Notes: generated from the letters alone by a model not told the origin. A DNA stretch of 64,000 nt from Flammeovirgaceae bacterium UBA2366 (GCA_002344065.1 DDTK01000014.1:315168-379167), one strand, 5' to 3'. Counted from the first letter of the stretch, positions 7,514-16,558 are shown. Program-made: numbers and translations.

Positions 7514-9128
7514 AACCCAATTCTTTAAACACGGTTAGTAAATCATTCTTGCTTTGGGCCTCTGCTTTCAGTAGGTCGGCAAATTCGCCTTGCAGGGTTT
7601 GCATTTTCTCGTCAAAGTCAATGTTCTCATCACGGTTTACAAACTCAATGTATTTGCTCGGCACCAGCGAAAAATCTTTTTTGGCCACTTCATCAAATGA
7701 AGCAGCGTAACAGAACTCAGGAATATTTTGGTAGTCTGAGCCTGTCGAAGACTGCCATTGGTGGTAAGTGGTTACCACTTTTTGAATATCATCCTCAGAA
7801 AACTGGGTGTATTTCTTTTCAAATGGTTCGCCCATTTGGCGCAAGTCCATAAACAAGATTTCCTTTTCTCTGTCACGGTAATTGCGTGTTTCGTCACCTA
7901 CTCTCTTGCTTTGCGCTTTTTTGTTTTTGTTTACAATCCAAAGCGTAACGCTGATGTCGGTGGTATAAAACAAATTTCGTGGTAGTACCAAAATGGCTTC
8001 CACCAAGTTATTTTCAATCAGCTTTCTGCGTATTTTATATTCTTCACCACCGCCACTCAATGCACCATTAGCCAATATAAAACCGGCTACTCCGTTATCG
8101 CTGAGTTTGCTCACCATATTCAAAATCCAACCGTAGTTGGCATTGCTTTTGGGCGGCACATCGTAACCTCTCCAGCGTGGGTCGTCTATCAATTCGTTTT
8201 CAGCGCGCCAGTCCTTTTGGTTAAAAGGCGGGTTGGCCATAATGTAATCGGCCTTGAGGTCTTTGTGCTGGTCATCTAAAAATGTGTCGGCTGCTTTTTC
8301 GCCCAGGTTTCCGCTAATACCTCTTATGGCAAGATTCATCTTGGCCAGTTTGTAGGTGGTGTTGGTGTACTCCTGTCCGTAAATGGAAATTTCCTTTTTA
8401 TTGCCGTGGTGGGCTTCAATAAACTTAATACTCTGCACAAACATACCGCCAGAGCCACACGCGGGATCATAGATAATGCCCTTGTAGGGTTCAATCATTT
8501 CGGCAATCAGGTTTACAATGCTTTTGGGTGTGTAAAATTCTCCTTTGCCTTTTCCCTCTGCCAATGCAAATTTTGAAAGGAAGTATTCATACACTTTGCC
8601 TACCACATCTTGCTTGGGGTCTTTGGTGGTTTCAATGTCATTGATGGTATCGAGCAAGGATGCCAGCTTGGTTACGTCTAAACCCAAACGAGAGAAGTAG
8701 TTGTCGGGCAATGCACCCCGCAATGCCTTATTATCTTTTTCAATGGTGTGCAAGGCCGTGTCAATGAGCAGCGCAATGTCGTTTTGTTTTGATTTTTTGA
8801 TAAGGTAGCTCCAGCGTGAATGTTCTTCGAGGAAGAACACGTTGTTCATGTTGTAGAACTCCGGCTTTTCTATGTATTTCTCTTTGCCCTCGGCAATCAA
8901 TTTGGCCCGGTGCTGTTCAAACTTGTCGCTGGCAAATTTTAAAAAGATGAGTCCCAACACTACGTGTTTATATTCAGCAGGCTCAACGCTGCCTCTCAAT
9001 TTATTCGCTGCATCCCACAGGGTTACTTCAATGGGTTTTTCTTTTACTTCCTTTTTAATTTTAGTTCGTACAGCTTTATTTGCTTTATCCTGAGTTTGTC
9101 CTGTGGGTTCTTTCTTTTGTTTCGCCAT
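7497..9128 (-). CDS. hsdM: Type I restriction-modification DNA methyltransferase subunit M
   Basis: A 543-residue N6-adenine methyltransferase. The N-terminal helical HsdM_N region has LWDAANKLRGSVEPAEYKH. The SAM-binding motif DPACGSGGMF (about residue 220) and catalytic NPPF (about 300) are intact. It heads the defence operon. Near residue 460 the sequence SSTGSD is encoded by a palindrome whose 15-nt core is identical to a repeat behind copA, suggesting a small repeat inserted in the coding region. The N-terminal Lys-rich extension before VTLWDAANK is slightly long. Function should be intact. Confidence 0.96.
   Translation of the reverse strand: MAKQKKEPTGQTQDKANKAVRTKIKKEVKEKPIEVTLWDAANKLRGSVEPAEYKHVVLGLIFLKFASDKFEQHRAKLIAEGKEKYIEKPEFYNMNNVFFLEEHSRWSYLIKKSKQNDIALLIDTALHTIEKDNKALRGALPDNYFSRLGLDVTKLASLLDTINDIETTKDPKQDVVGKVYEYFLSKFALAEGKGKGEFYTPKSIVNLIAEMIEPYKGIIYDPACGSGGMFVQSIKFIEAHHGNKKEISIYGQEYTNTTYKLAKMNLAIRGISGNLGEKAADTFLDDQHKDLKADYIMANPPFNQKDWRAENELIDDPRWRGYDVPPKSNANYGWILNMVSKLSDNGVAGFILANGALSGGGEEYKIRRKLIENNLVEAILVLPRNLFYTTDISVTLWIVNKNKKAQSKRVGDETRNYRDREKEILFMDLRQMGEPFEKKYTQFSEDDIQKVVTTYHQWQSSTGSDYQNIPEFCYAASFDEVAKKDFSLVPSKYIEFVNRDENIDFDEKMQTLQGEFADLLKAEAQSKNDLLTVFKELGYEIKL
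7733..7753. repeat. Short palindromic repeat inside hsdM
   Basis: Arms AGTCT and AGACT around a core that includes CTGAGCCTGTCGAAG. That 15-nt core recurs exactly at 11738-11752 in a non-coding palindrome. In hsdM it encodes SSTGSD, a stretch of small polar residues. Confidence 0.7.
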
Positions 9129-9363
9129 TTTAGAATGTCAATAGTTTATAAACACTTTATGCCCATCTGTTTGGCATACAGGTCTGCTAAGTTAAGTTTT
9201 ATGCCGCATAGTCGATATAATCTCATGAGTAAAATGCTGCTTTCTATACACCCCCTTCCGTTTGTGGCGCATACCCACCCCCTTTCCCATAATTCCATAA
9301 CCCAAACCCGAAATTGTGTAAAACCAAAAAGTTGGTTTACCTGTATTATTGTAGTATCTGATT
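9129..9363. other. Intergenic region upstream of hsdM
   Basis: No convincing gene was seen. An inverted repeat with arms GTAAAACCAA and TTGGTTTAC lies at 9318-9340. It could be an operator for the divergent hsdM or copA promoters, but nothing in the sequence assigns it. Confidence 0.4.
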
Positions 9364-9491
9364 GATGTTACGCATTTCGTGATGCCTTAGTGCCTTTGAG
9401 TCTTTGTGGCGAGAAAAAATCTATGAGATTAGGCCACGAAGACACCAAGTCACTAAGATTTCAAAAAGAAAAAGGCCATGTGCGTAACATC
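9364..9491. repeat. Fold-back repeat element in front of copA
   Basis: A long palindrome with outer 11-bp arms (GATGTTACGCA at 9364-9374 and its complement at 9481-9491) and inner 25-nt imperfect arms (9386-9410 and 9433-9457) reading CTTAGTGCCTTTGAG...GTGGC. Relatives of the inner arms occur at 27240-27326, 48703-48774 and 61515-61580. It lies 25 bp before the copA start, so it would form the 5' leader or overlap the promoter. Confidence 0.8.
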
Positions 9492-9515
9492 AGTTAGTAT
9501 GTAATAGCAAGCATT

Positions 9516-11723
9516 ATGGCTACTGTAAAGCAATCCTTCCCCGTACTGGAAATGACGTGTGCCGCCTGCGCGGTAAGCGTGGAATCCATGTTGAAAAACA
9601 CCAAAGGCGTAACCAATGCCTCGGTAAACTTTGCCAACCAAACGGCCCTGGTGGAGTTTGATCCGGCCACGGCCACGTTGGCCAATTTGCAACAAGCCGT
9701 GCGCGCCATCGGCTACGACCTGGTGGTGGATGCGGATGACCCGCAAGCCGTAAAAGAAGAAGCGCAACACAAGCATTACCAGGAAATCAAAACACGCACC
9801 ATCGGGTCGGCCATATTAACCGTGCCGGTGGTGGTCATCGGCATGTTCTTTATGGACTGGCAACCGGGCACGTATATTTCCATGCTCCTGTCGGCACCGG
9901 TGGTGTTTTACTTCGGGCGCTCGTTTTTTATCAACGCCTTCAAGCAGGCGCGCTTCGGCAAAGCCAACATGGATACGCTCGTGGCGCTCTCCACCGGCAT
10001 TGCCTTTTTGTTCAGCCTGTTCAATACGTTCTTTCCCGAGTTCTGGCACAGCCGCGGCATCCATGCGCACGTGTACTATGAAGCTGCGGCTGTCATCGTC
10101 ACGTTCATTTCGCTGGGCAAGCTGCTGGAAGAACGGGCGAAGTCGAGCACGTCATCGGCCATCAAAAAATTAATGGGCCTGCAACCGAAAACCGTACGCG
10201 CCAACGTGGATGGCGTGGAAATGGAGTTGCCGATTGCAGCCGTGAAGGTGGGCTACACCATACTGGTACGGCCCGGTGAAAAAATTCCGGTGGATGGCGT
10301 GGTCACAGCCGGATCATCGTATGTGGATGAAAGCATGATCAGCGGGGAGCCGGTGCCCGTAGAAAAAGGAACCGGTGAAAAGGTGTTTGCCGGAACGATT
10401 AACCAAAAAGGCAGCTTTGAATTTGAAGCACAAAAAGTCGGTGCGGATACGGTGCTGGCACACATCATCAAGATGGTACAGGAAGCACAGGGCAGCAAGG
10501 CGCCCGTGCAAAAGCTGGTGGATAAGATTGCCGGAATTTTTGTGCCCATCGTCATCGGCATTTCCATCCTCACGTTTATCACCTGGATGCTCATCGGTGG
10601 CGACAATGCCTTCACCCATGCCTTACTCACTTCGATAACGGTATTGGTGATTGCGTGTCCGTGTGCGTTGGGGCTAGCCACACCCACAGCCATCATGGTG
10701 GGCGTGGGCAAAGGCGCAGAGAATAATATTCTCATTAAAGATGCAGAAAGCCTGGAGCTGGCGCACCAGGTAAACGCCATCATCCTCGACAAAACCGGAA
10801 CGATTACGGAAGGCAAACCGGTGGTAACCGACTTGCACTGGGAAACGGAAGCAGCAGAAGCGAAAAAAATTCTGCTTGGACTTGAAGCGCAGTCGGAACA
10901 CCCGTTGGCCGAAGCCGTGGTGAAAAAACTAAACGAAGAAAATATAAGCGCAACCAAACCCGATGCGTTTGAAAGCATTACCGCGCGTGGCGTGAAAGCA
11001 CAGGTGCAGAATGAAACGTATTTTGTAGGCAACCGTAAGTTGGTGGATGAACAAGACGTAACGGTTTCATCCGCACTAACCGAGTTGGCAAAACGTTGGC
11101 AGGAAGAAGCGAAAACGGTTATCTACTTTTCAGATTCGAAGCACGTACTGGCGCTCATTGCCTTAGCCGATAAGATCAAGCCTTCATCCAAAGCGGCTGT
11201 TGAAGCCTTGCACCAAAAACACATTGACGTGTACATGCTCACAGGCGATAACGAACAAACCGCACAGGCTGTAGCCAAACAAGTGGGCATCACGCACTAC
11301 AAGGCCGACATGCTTCCATCCGGCAAAGCTGATTTTATAAAACAACTGCAAAGCGAAGGCAAGGTGGTGGCCATGGTGGGCGATGGCATTAACGATGCGC
11401 ACGCCCTGGCACAGGCCGATGTGAGCATCGCCATGGGCAAAGGCACCGACATTGCCATGGATGTGGCGAAGATGACGTTGATCACTTCTGATCTGCAAGC
11501 GATACCCAAAGCGCTGAACCTTTCTTCCAAAACGGTGAAAGGCATTCGCCAGAATTTGTTCTGGGCGTTTATCTACAACGTCATCGGTATTCCGGTGGCA
11601 GCCGGTGTGCTCTACCCTTTCAACGGCTTCTTACTCGACCCGATGATTGCCGGTGCAGCCATGGCGCTGAGTTCGGTGAGTGTGGTGAGTAATAGTTTGC
11701 GGTTGAAGTTTAAAAAAATATGA
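9516..11723 (+). CDS. copA: Copper-translocating P1B-type ATPase
   Basis: A 735-residue heavy-metal exporting ATPase of the inner membrane. It has one N-terminal HMA domain with MTCAACAV (residues about 13-20), an actuator domain with SGEPVPVEKG, the CPC motif in transmembrane helix 6 (ACPCALGLATPTA, the Cu(I) signature), the phosphorylation loop DKTGTITEG, an EHPLAEA nucleotide-binding motif and the hinge GDGINDA. It exports Cu(I)/Ag(I) from the cytoplasm to the periplasm, from where the Cus pump encoded at 23-31 kb could remove it. Codon use is more GC-rich than in the defence operon. A repeat of possible terminator function follows at 11732. Confidence 0.95.
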   Translation: MATVKQSFPVLEMTCAACAVSVESMLKNTKGVTNASVNFANQTALVEFDPATATLANLQQAVRAIGYDLVVDADDPQAVKEEAQHKHYQEIKTRTIGSAILTVPVVVIGMFFMDWQPGTYISMLLSAPVVFYFGRSFFINAFKQARFGKANMDTLVALSTGIAFLFSLFNTFFPEFWHSRGIHAHVYYEAAAVIVTFISLGKLLEERAKSSTSSAIKKLMGLQPKTVRANVDGVEMELPIAAVKVGYTILVRPGEKIPVDGVVTAGSSYVDESMISGEPVPVEKGTGEKVFAGTINQKGSFEFEAQKVGADTVLAHIIKMVQEAQGSKAPVQKLVDKIAGIFVPIVIGISILTFITWMLIGGDNAFTHALLTSITVLVIACPCALGLATPTAIMVGVGKGAENNILIKDAESLELAHQVNAIILDKTGTITEGKPVVTDLHWETEAAEAKKILLGLEAQSEHPLAEAVVKKLNEENISATKPDAFESITARGVKAQVQNETYFVGNRKLVDEQDVTVSSALTELAKRWQEEAKTVIYFSDSKHVLALIALADKIKPSSKAAVEALHQKHIDVYMLTGDNEQTAQAVAKQVGITHYKADMLPSGKADFIKQLQSEGKVVAMVGDGINDAHALAQADVSIAMGKGTDIAMDVAKMTLITSDLQAIPKALNLSSKTVKGIRQNLFWAFIYNVIGIPVAAGVLYPFNGFLLDPMIAGAAMALSSVSVVSNSLRLKFKKI

Positions 11724-11731
11724 TCTTGACT

Positions 11732-11758
11732 GTCACCCTGAGCCTGTCGAAGGGTGAC
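11732..11758. repeat. Palindromic repeat behind copA
   Basis: Arms GTCACCCT and AGGGTGAC around GAGCCTGTCGA. It lies between the convergent copA and VOC genes, where its hairpin could help stop transcription. It shares its core with the palindrome inside hsdM. Confidence 0.75.
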
Positions 11759-11759
11759 T

Positions 11760-12140
11760 TTACTCCTTCAAACGCCAGGGAGGATTTAATCGGTTATCAC
11801 CTGCATAGTACAAAATCAATTGATTGCCATCCGGATCTTTCAACCGGGCCTCCCGCCATAGCCAGCTTTTATCGCTCGGTAACTCTTCGAACTCAATTCC
11901 TTTATTGATCAACTCATCAACATATGCATCAAGGTCTTCACACTCAAAATAAATATGCACCCCATCGCCAACAGGCAGTTGCTCAACTAAATGCAGGGAA
12001 AATGTTGCGTTGCCATCCGCACATTGAAATCGTGCATAATCAGGAAGCGCCTCCACGATAAGCGTTAAACCCAATGTACGGTAAAATGAAATTGCCTTTG
12101 GAAGACCCTGAGACGGGACCGTAACCTGGTTTAAGTTCAT
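11760..12140 (-). CDS. VOC family (glyoxalase/bleomycin-resistance fold) protein
   Basis: A 126-residue single-domain vicinal-oxygen-chelate protein. It starts MNLNQVTVPSQGLPKAISFYRTLG and shows the second module with HIYFECEDLDAYVDELINKG and a C-terminal LKDPDGNQLILYY, the usual pattern ending in a metal-ligand region. VOC proteins bind or modify small molecules, often as a dimer. No substrate can be read from the sequence. Its start overlaps the stop of the acetyltransferase gene by 4 bp, so the two are co-translated. Confidence 0.85.
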   Translation of the reverse strand: MNLNQVTVPSQGLPKAISFYRTLGLTLIVEALPDYARFQCADGNATFSLHLVEQLPVGDGVHIYFECEDLDAYVDELINKGIEFEELPSDKSWLWREARLKDPDGNQLILYYAGDNRLNPPWRLKE

Positions 12141-12622
12141 GTCGGATGCGTCAGGCTTTGTGACAGAACGATCATATGCCGGGCTTGCATGCCCTCTTCA
12201 AAAATGGGCTCAGCATAGTGTTGAATAAAAAAATCATGCTTTACTCCGGTAATTTTAAAACCCAGCTTCTGATACAAAGACAATTGCCGGAGACTTGAAT
12301 TTGCCGTTCCGATGAACACTGTCTTGTATTTCTTGATGGTTGCGTGCTTAACAGCCTCGTTAATCAAATTACTTCCAATACCCTGCCCCTGGCATTCAGG
12401 CTTAACGGCAAGATTTTTAATTTCAACCGTATCGTTGGTTAATGGATACAATACCAGAACACCAAGGGTTTCGCCTGCCTCAATAGCCACAAACACTTCC
12501 GACTTTTCTAAATATTCATCCACCATTCTTCGTGAAGGATCAGCCAGCAACAACAGGTCATAGGGCACGCTATCCTGTTGATTAATTTTTTTGATGACGA
12601 TGCTATGACGCTTCTTCTTCAT
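12137..12622 (-). CDS. GNAT family N-acetyltransferase
   Basis: A 161-residue acetyl-CoA dependent acetyltransferase. Motif A is clear as VKPECQGQGIGSNLINEA (about residues 73-90), which binds the pyrophosphate of acetyl-CoA. A following LYQKLGFKITG segment is the usual motif B text. The acceptor substrate is unknown. It is upstream of, and overlaps, the VOC gene. Such pairs sometimes modify antibiotics, but nothing here shows that. Confidence 0.88.
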   Translation of the reverse strand: MKKKRHSIVIKKINQQDSVPYDLLLLADPSRRMVDEYLEKSEVFVAIEAGETLGVLVLYPLTNDTVEIKNLAVKPECQGQGIGSNLINEAVKHATIKKYKTVFIGTANSSLRQLSLYQKLGFKITGVKHDFFIQHYAEPIFEEGMQARHMIVLSQSLTHPT

Positions 12623-12654
12623 TAATTGAATAGTGTCTGGTAACTATAAACCGG

Positions 12655-13200
12655 CTATCCGCTGGTGTAACAATACTTTTGCTCCAACGTAAGCGCTGCA
12701 TTTTTGTTTAACCATGCCACCAGCCGGAACACCGGCATCATCAATCGAAGCAGGCCTGGTAATTGGGTTCCTCCCATGGCTGCCAGTATGGACAGGTGTG
12801 AAAATTTGTTTGGTATACCCTCCTTGTTCATCTCTCCATCCTCGGCCAAACCGTATGCAATGGCCAACGATTTTTCAAAACCCGTGTGGCCCGGAGTAAG
12901 CGTTACCGCGAATTTTACCGGCCTATCTGTTTTGTTTTTAAAGCAATGAAACCGGTGTGGCTGTACCGTATAGGCATCACCCGAATGTAGTGTTGACTCT
13001 GTCTTATCTACGGTAAGGGATAGTTCTCCCTCCAGCACACGGAATGATTCTGAAAACAGATCGTGTGCATGAACCAGGTTTCCCCCGCCCGGCACCAGTT
13101 CAATCTCCAGCAGGGAATACGCACCATTGGTTTCTTCTGCACTTTTAATAAGCGTGGCTTTGTCGCCAATCAGTGGATTAATAAAAACTCGTCTTCGCAT
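12655..13200 (-). CDS. Cupin-domain protein
   Basis: A 181-residue protein with a double-stranded beta-helix (cupin) in its first 110 residues. GGGNLVHAHDLFSESFRVLEGEL gives the first metal-binding motif (two His and a Glu), and a VQPHRFHCFKNKT stretch gives the second. The C-terminal about 60 residues are helical and hydrophobic. It may bind a metal and act as a small enzyme or sensor. It is transcribed in the same direction as the flanking membrane protein and acetyltransferase genes. The substrate is not recognisable. Confidence 0.82.
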   Translation of the reverse strand: MRRRVFINPLIGDKATLIKSAEETNGAYSLLEIELVPGGGNLVHAHDLFSESFRVLEGELSLTVDKTESTLHSGDAYTVQPHRFHCFKNKTDRPVKFAVTLTPGHTGFEKSLAIAYGLAEDGEMNKEGIPNKFSHLSILAAMGGTQLPGLLRLMMPVFRLVAWLNKNAALTLEQKYCYTSG

Positions 13201-13221
13201 ACGTATAATTTTAGTTTGATG

Positions 13222-13908
13222 TTAAAGTTTGTTCTTCAAAATATTCACACCCAGCCAGGCCGGCCACACCACGCCTAACAACAGGTACACATTCAAGCCG
13301 ATCTCAGCCAGCATGGAAATTTGAAACAGTTCTCCTATTCCATCCATCAGACAAGCCATGCCTAAAGCAAGTGTTGCGATTTTCAGCGGCCGGTTGCGGA
13401 TGGCAAAATATCCCACTCCCATCCACCACACTCCGCCAAGCAAAACTTCCAGGTAGTTCCAAAAACCTTTCACCACCACGTTAGTGATCAGCAAAAAATC
13501 TGCTTTTAGAATTTCTTTCACGGCAGGCTCAGCAAGTCTATGCTGCGTAATCAGGTCGGGCCAAACTACGGCAAGCACCGAAGCGCCTATGGCCCCCACC
13601 AACACATAGCCATAACCCATAGAGGTAAGCATAGAAGCCCACGCTGTTGTTTGTGCAAGTTGCCGGTGCAAAAAAAATATGACGGGTAACAGCAACAGAT
13701 AATAGCCAAACATATCCAAAATCATAAACCACCTGAGGTGATTGACATTTACCGAAGGCATGTTGAGAATTTTGGCAGGGTTGGCAAACGCTTCATCATC
13801 AAATTCCGTGGCAACAAAGCCGAGGAGCAAACACGCCAGGGCCAGCAGGCCGGCAATGATGGTTATCATCGCTATGGCCTGTTTTTCTTTTTCATTAAAA
13901 GGTATCAT
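13222..13908 (-). CDS. Multi-pass membrane protein (DUF4386-like)
   Basis: A 228-residue integral membrane protein with about six hydrophobic segments, beginning with an N-terminal cytoplasmic NEKEKQAIA and helix IITIIAGLLALACLLLGF-type text. The spacing and the loop between helices 1 and 2 resemble DUF4386-type proteins, but the match is from memory of the pattern and is not strong. No catalytic motif is visible. It lies between the cupin gene and the cytochrome c gene, all on the minus strand. Confidence 0.6.
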   Translation of the reverse strand: MIPFNEKEKQAIAMITIIAGLLALACLLLGFVATEFDDEAFANPAKILNMPSVNVNHLRWFMILDMFGYYLLLLPVIFFLHRQLAQTTAWASMLTSMGYGYVLVGAIGASVLAVVWPDLITQHRLAEPAVKEILKADFLLITNVVVKGFWNYLEVLLGGVWWMGVGYFAIRNRPLKIATLALGMACLMDGIGELFQISMLAEIGLNVYLLLGVVWPAWLGVNILKNKL

Positions 13909-13940
13909 ATGAGTGTTGGTATAAAATTCATGATCGAGCG

Positions 13941-14810
13941 CTACAGGCTTTTCAGGTACAGGTACAGGGCTTTGAGTTCCACATCCGTATAGTGCTGGGT
14001 AATCGTCCAGGGCATTTCTTCTTGCTTAAGCATTTTACCTTCCGGTGTTTTTCCCGTACGAAGCGTGCGGATGAATTCGGCTTCCGTCCATGTGCCTACG
14101 TTTCCACTTGCTGAAATGTCAGCTACAGGAGGAAAGCCCGGGGCAACGGGTGACCCACCTTTCATTGTCTTCCGATGACAACCTTCGCACGCCACGGACA
14201 GGTATTGGCCAAACTCAACGGTTACTTCCTGCTCAACAAACTTTGTCAACTGCCTGCTGTGATCCACTTTCTCGGCCGGTATCATGGGTATGGCATCCAG
14301 ACTGGTTAGCAGATAACCCAAAAAGCCGATGCTGGATTTGGGTAGCTCACGATCAACCGGTTCCAATTGTTTTCCATAGGCAATCAAGGCATTCAAATCC
14401 TTCTCCGTAAGCATGGAGAATTCATTTGATGGCATAATCAACAGAGGTGTTCGCTTCTTGCTGAGGCCATGTTTTAAAGCCACCAGCCAGTCGTGAGTAC
14501 TGTAATTTTCCAAACCGCCTTTACCGTTTGTGAGATTGGGCGTTACGATCAGCCCAAGCATAGGATCATTCAGCCATAGTTTTCCACCCAGGTCTTCGCC
14601 ATGACAATCGCGGCAACCTTTTACGGTCATTAGCCTGCTGCCTTCGGCCAGAATTGCCGAGTCGGTTTGGAGCACAAAGGGGGGCGTGTCAATATTATAT
14701 ACGTGTGCAAGCCTTGATTGGGTTGAGAAGTAGGCGTACAGGTAAAATATGAATCCCGATAACAAAATCATCAGGAATCCATACACGAACCATTTCAAGA
14801 TTTTTTTCAT
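13941..14810 (-). CDS. Diheme cytochrome c, membrane-anchored
   Basis: A 289-residue protein with an N-terminal membrane anchor (about residues 5-27) and two class I cytochrome c domains. The heme-binding motifs are CRDCH (about residue 66) and CEGCH (about 205), each followed by a candidate axial Met further on (for example EEMPWTITQHY near the C-terminus). It faces the periplasm and probably passes electrons between a dehydrogenase and an oxidase. No partner oxidoreductase gene is adjacent. It is divergent from the AraC-type regulator gene with about 98 bp between the two starts. Confidence 0.9.
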   Translation of the reverse strand: MKKILKWFVYGFLMILLSGFIFYLYAYFSTQSRLAHVYNIDTPPFVLQTDSAILAEGSRLMTVKGCRDCHGEDLGGKLWLNDPMLGLIVTPNLTNGKGGLENYSTHDWLVALKHGLSKKRTPLLIMPSNEFSMLTEKDLNALIAYGKQLEPVDRELPKSSIGFLGYLLTSLDAIPMIPAEKVDHSRQLTKFVEQEVTVEFGQYLSVACEGCHRKTMKGGSPVAPGFPPVADISASGNVGTWTEAEFIRTLRTGKTPEGKMLKQEEMPWTITQHYTDVELKALYLYLKSL

Positions 14811-14908
14811 GCTCGTTTCCGGTTTGTTTATTATCCTTTTTTGTTCAAAAACGAATTGAAGCAGCTAGCCGAAAAGTTATTTTGCGACAAAAAGCGGTTA
14901 CTTTGTAC

Positions 14909-15889
14909 ATGCATGCTCAAATGTCCATCATCCGGGATATAATCTATGCTGCCGTTGCGCATGGAGCAGATTTTTACGGCTTGTGTGAGGCTCTTGACAT
15001 TGACCCGGAAGATCTGAACGATTCAGAGAAATTGGTTCCGTTTGAACCTGCAGCCCGCGTTTGGGATGTTGCCCTTGAGCAGACCAAAGATCCGTTGCTG
15101 GGTTTGCATATCGGCAGAGAAATTAGTGCTACCATATTGGGCATGACGGGCTACCTGATGGAGAACAGCCGCACCCTTCAGGAGGCACTCATTATGTTTT
15201 GCAAGTTCAATAATCTGTACTCCACCATGCTTGAGTATAGTGTGACGAATGAGGAAAACCGAACCCGTATACAGTATCAGCCTCACACGATGTGGGAAAA
15301 AAAATTTCCCGAGAGCGCACGTCAGTCCGTGGAAATTTCAATGGCAGGCTTGCTCAGGTTGTTTTACCTGATGGCCGATAGAAAAATAATTCCCGTAAAG
15401 GCCGAATTGATGTATACCAAACGTTATGTAAGAGAATATGAAAGTATTCTGGGATGCCCCATCGAGTTCGGTGCAGAAAGAAATGCCTTGATCTTCAATT
15501 CACAGGAGTTATTATCACCGATTAACCGGCATGATGTTTCGTTGTTTTCCTTCTTTAATAATGCCTTGCAACAAAAACTGGCTGAACGATCTGCACAAAA
15601 GGGACTAACAGAAACTATCCACGATCTGATACTAACCAAATTTAAAGGACGTGTACCGCCCATCGAGATTGTTGCCTCAGCGCTCTGCCTTACGCCCCGG
15701 TCGCTTCAGCGAAAGCTTAAAGAGGAGAACACAACGTTTCGAAACCTCGGTAACGAAATCAAAAAAGAACTCACCACCCGTTTGATGGGCAACACCCCGG
15801 TAAAAGTGAAAGACCTTGCCGGTTTGCTGGGTTATTCCGATTCGAGTGCGTTCAGAAAAGCCTTTAAAAAATGGAATCAGAGATCATAA
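14909..15889 (+). CDS. AraC family transcriptional regulator
   Basis: A protein of about 326 residues. The N-terminal about 200 residues match the arabinose-binding-type effector domain of the OruR/ArgR subgroup of AraC regulators (LHIGREISATILGMTGYLMENS). The C-terminal pair of helix-turn-helix motifs includes IEIVASALCLTPRSLQRKLKEE and VKDLAGLLGYSDSSAFRKAF. The ATG at 14909 is preferred over an upstream TTG. Another ATG at 14921 is possible. It lies divergent to the cytochrome c gene and 13 bp before a Crp-type gene, so it may control either neighbour. The effector is unknown. Confidence 0.88.
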   Translation: MHAQMSIIRDIIYAAVAHGADFYGLCEALDIDPEDLNDSEKLVPFEPAARVWDVALEQTKDPLLGLHIGREISATILGMTGYLMENSRTLQEALIMFCKFNNLYSTMLEYSVTNEENRTRIQYQPHTMWEKKFPESARQSVEISMAGLLRLFYLMADRKIIPVKAELMYTKRYVREYESILGCPIEFGAERNALIFNSQELLSPINRHDVSLFSFFNNALQQKLAERSAQKGLTETIHDLILTKFKGRVPPIEIVASALCLTPRSLQRKLKEENTTFRNLGNEIKKELTTRLMGNTPVKVKDLAGLLGYSDSSAFRKAFKKWNQRS

Positions 15890-15902
15890 ACACATTTTCA
15901 AG

Positions 15903-16484
15903 ATGACTGATTTGAAAAACTTAAAGCAAGCCTTTGACCATCTGGGACCGCTCACGCCAGCGGCCTCTGCCGACCTCTTCAGCATCTGGTCTGAACATCG
16001 CGTAAAGCGAAAAGAAATTATTACCGCTGCGGGTGATGTGGAAAAATACCTGTACTTCGTTACGGATGGCGTGCAGCGCATCGTGTACCAGGATGATCAA
16101 AATCGCGAATCGACTTTGGTCTTTTCCTATGCTCCATCCTTTGGCGGTGTGATCGATTCCTTCTTTTTACAAAAACCCTCTGTCTATTATTTTGAATCGC
16201 TTACCCCCTCTGCCTTTCTACGTGTGCCCTTTGAAGCTGTGAATCAATGCGTACAAAAACATCATTGTGTTTCAGAAGCATTGCGGTTAGGGGTAATACA
16301 AGCCTTTTCCGGCTTGCTGGAACGCATGGCCGAACTGCAATGCTTTACCTCCGAAGAAAAATTCAAACAACTGTTAAAACGCAGTCCGCATATTTTAACA
16401 TTGGTGCCGCATAAATACCTGGCCAACTACCTGGGCATTGATGCTACCAACTTCAGCAAACTCATCAACTCGGTGCGCATCTGA
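15903..16484 (+). CDS. Crp/Fnr family transcriptional regulator
   Basis: A 193-residue regulator with an N-terminal cyclic-nucleotide-binding-like beta barrel (VEKYLYFVTDGVQRIVYQDD and FSYAPSFGGVIDSFF) and a C-terminal winged-helix region containing HKYLANYLGIDATNFSKLI. Cys residues for an iron-sulphur cluster are not arranged as in Fnr. The start at 15903 gives the normal family start MTDLKNLKQAF. It may form an operon with the AraC-type gene. An inverted repeat just behind it (16488-16505) could be its own target in front of the next gene. Confidence 0.87.
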   Translation: MTDLKNLKQAFDHLGPLTPAASADLFSIWSEHRVKRKEIITAAGDVEKYLYFVTDGVQRIVYQDDQNRESTLVFSYAPSFGGVIDSFFLQKPSVYYFESLTPSAFLRVPFEAVNQCVQKHHCVSEALRLGVIQAFSGLLERMAELQCFTSEEKFKQLLKRSPHILTLVPHKYLANYLGIDATNFSKLINSVRI

Positions 16485-16487
16485 AAA

Positions 16488-16505
16488 TCTTGGCAAATAC
16501 CAAGA
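16488..16505. promoter_or_regulatory. Inverted repeat upstream of the DUF4345 gene
   Basis: Arms TCTTGG and CCAAGA with a 6-nt spacer, directly behind the Crp-type gene and about 55 bp before the next ATG. The size and symmetry suit a dimeric regulator. The adjacent Crp-type protein is the natural candidate, but this is inferred. Confidence 0.45.
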
Positions 16506-16558
16506 ATCAATTTTCGGTCAACCTCCACTTTTGTTGCATCAAACAAAACAACATCATT

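Noticed and set aside
9816..11545. Several long reading frames antisense to copA
   Set aside because: They follow from the GC-rich codon use of copA, have no signal or domain text, and the sense frame carries all the P-type ATPase motifs.
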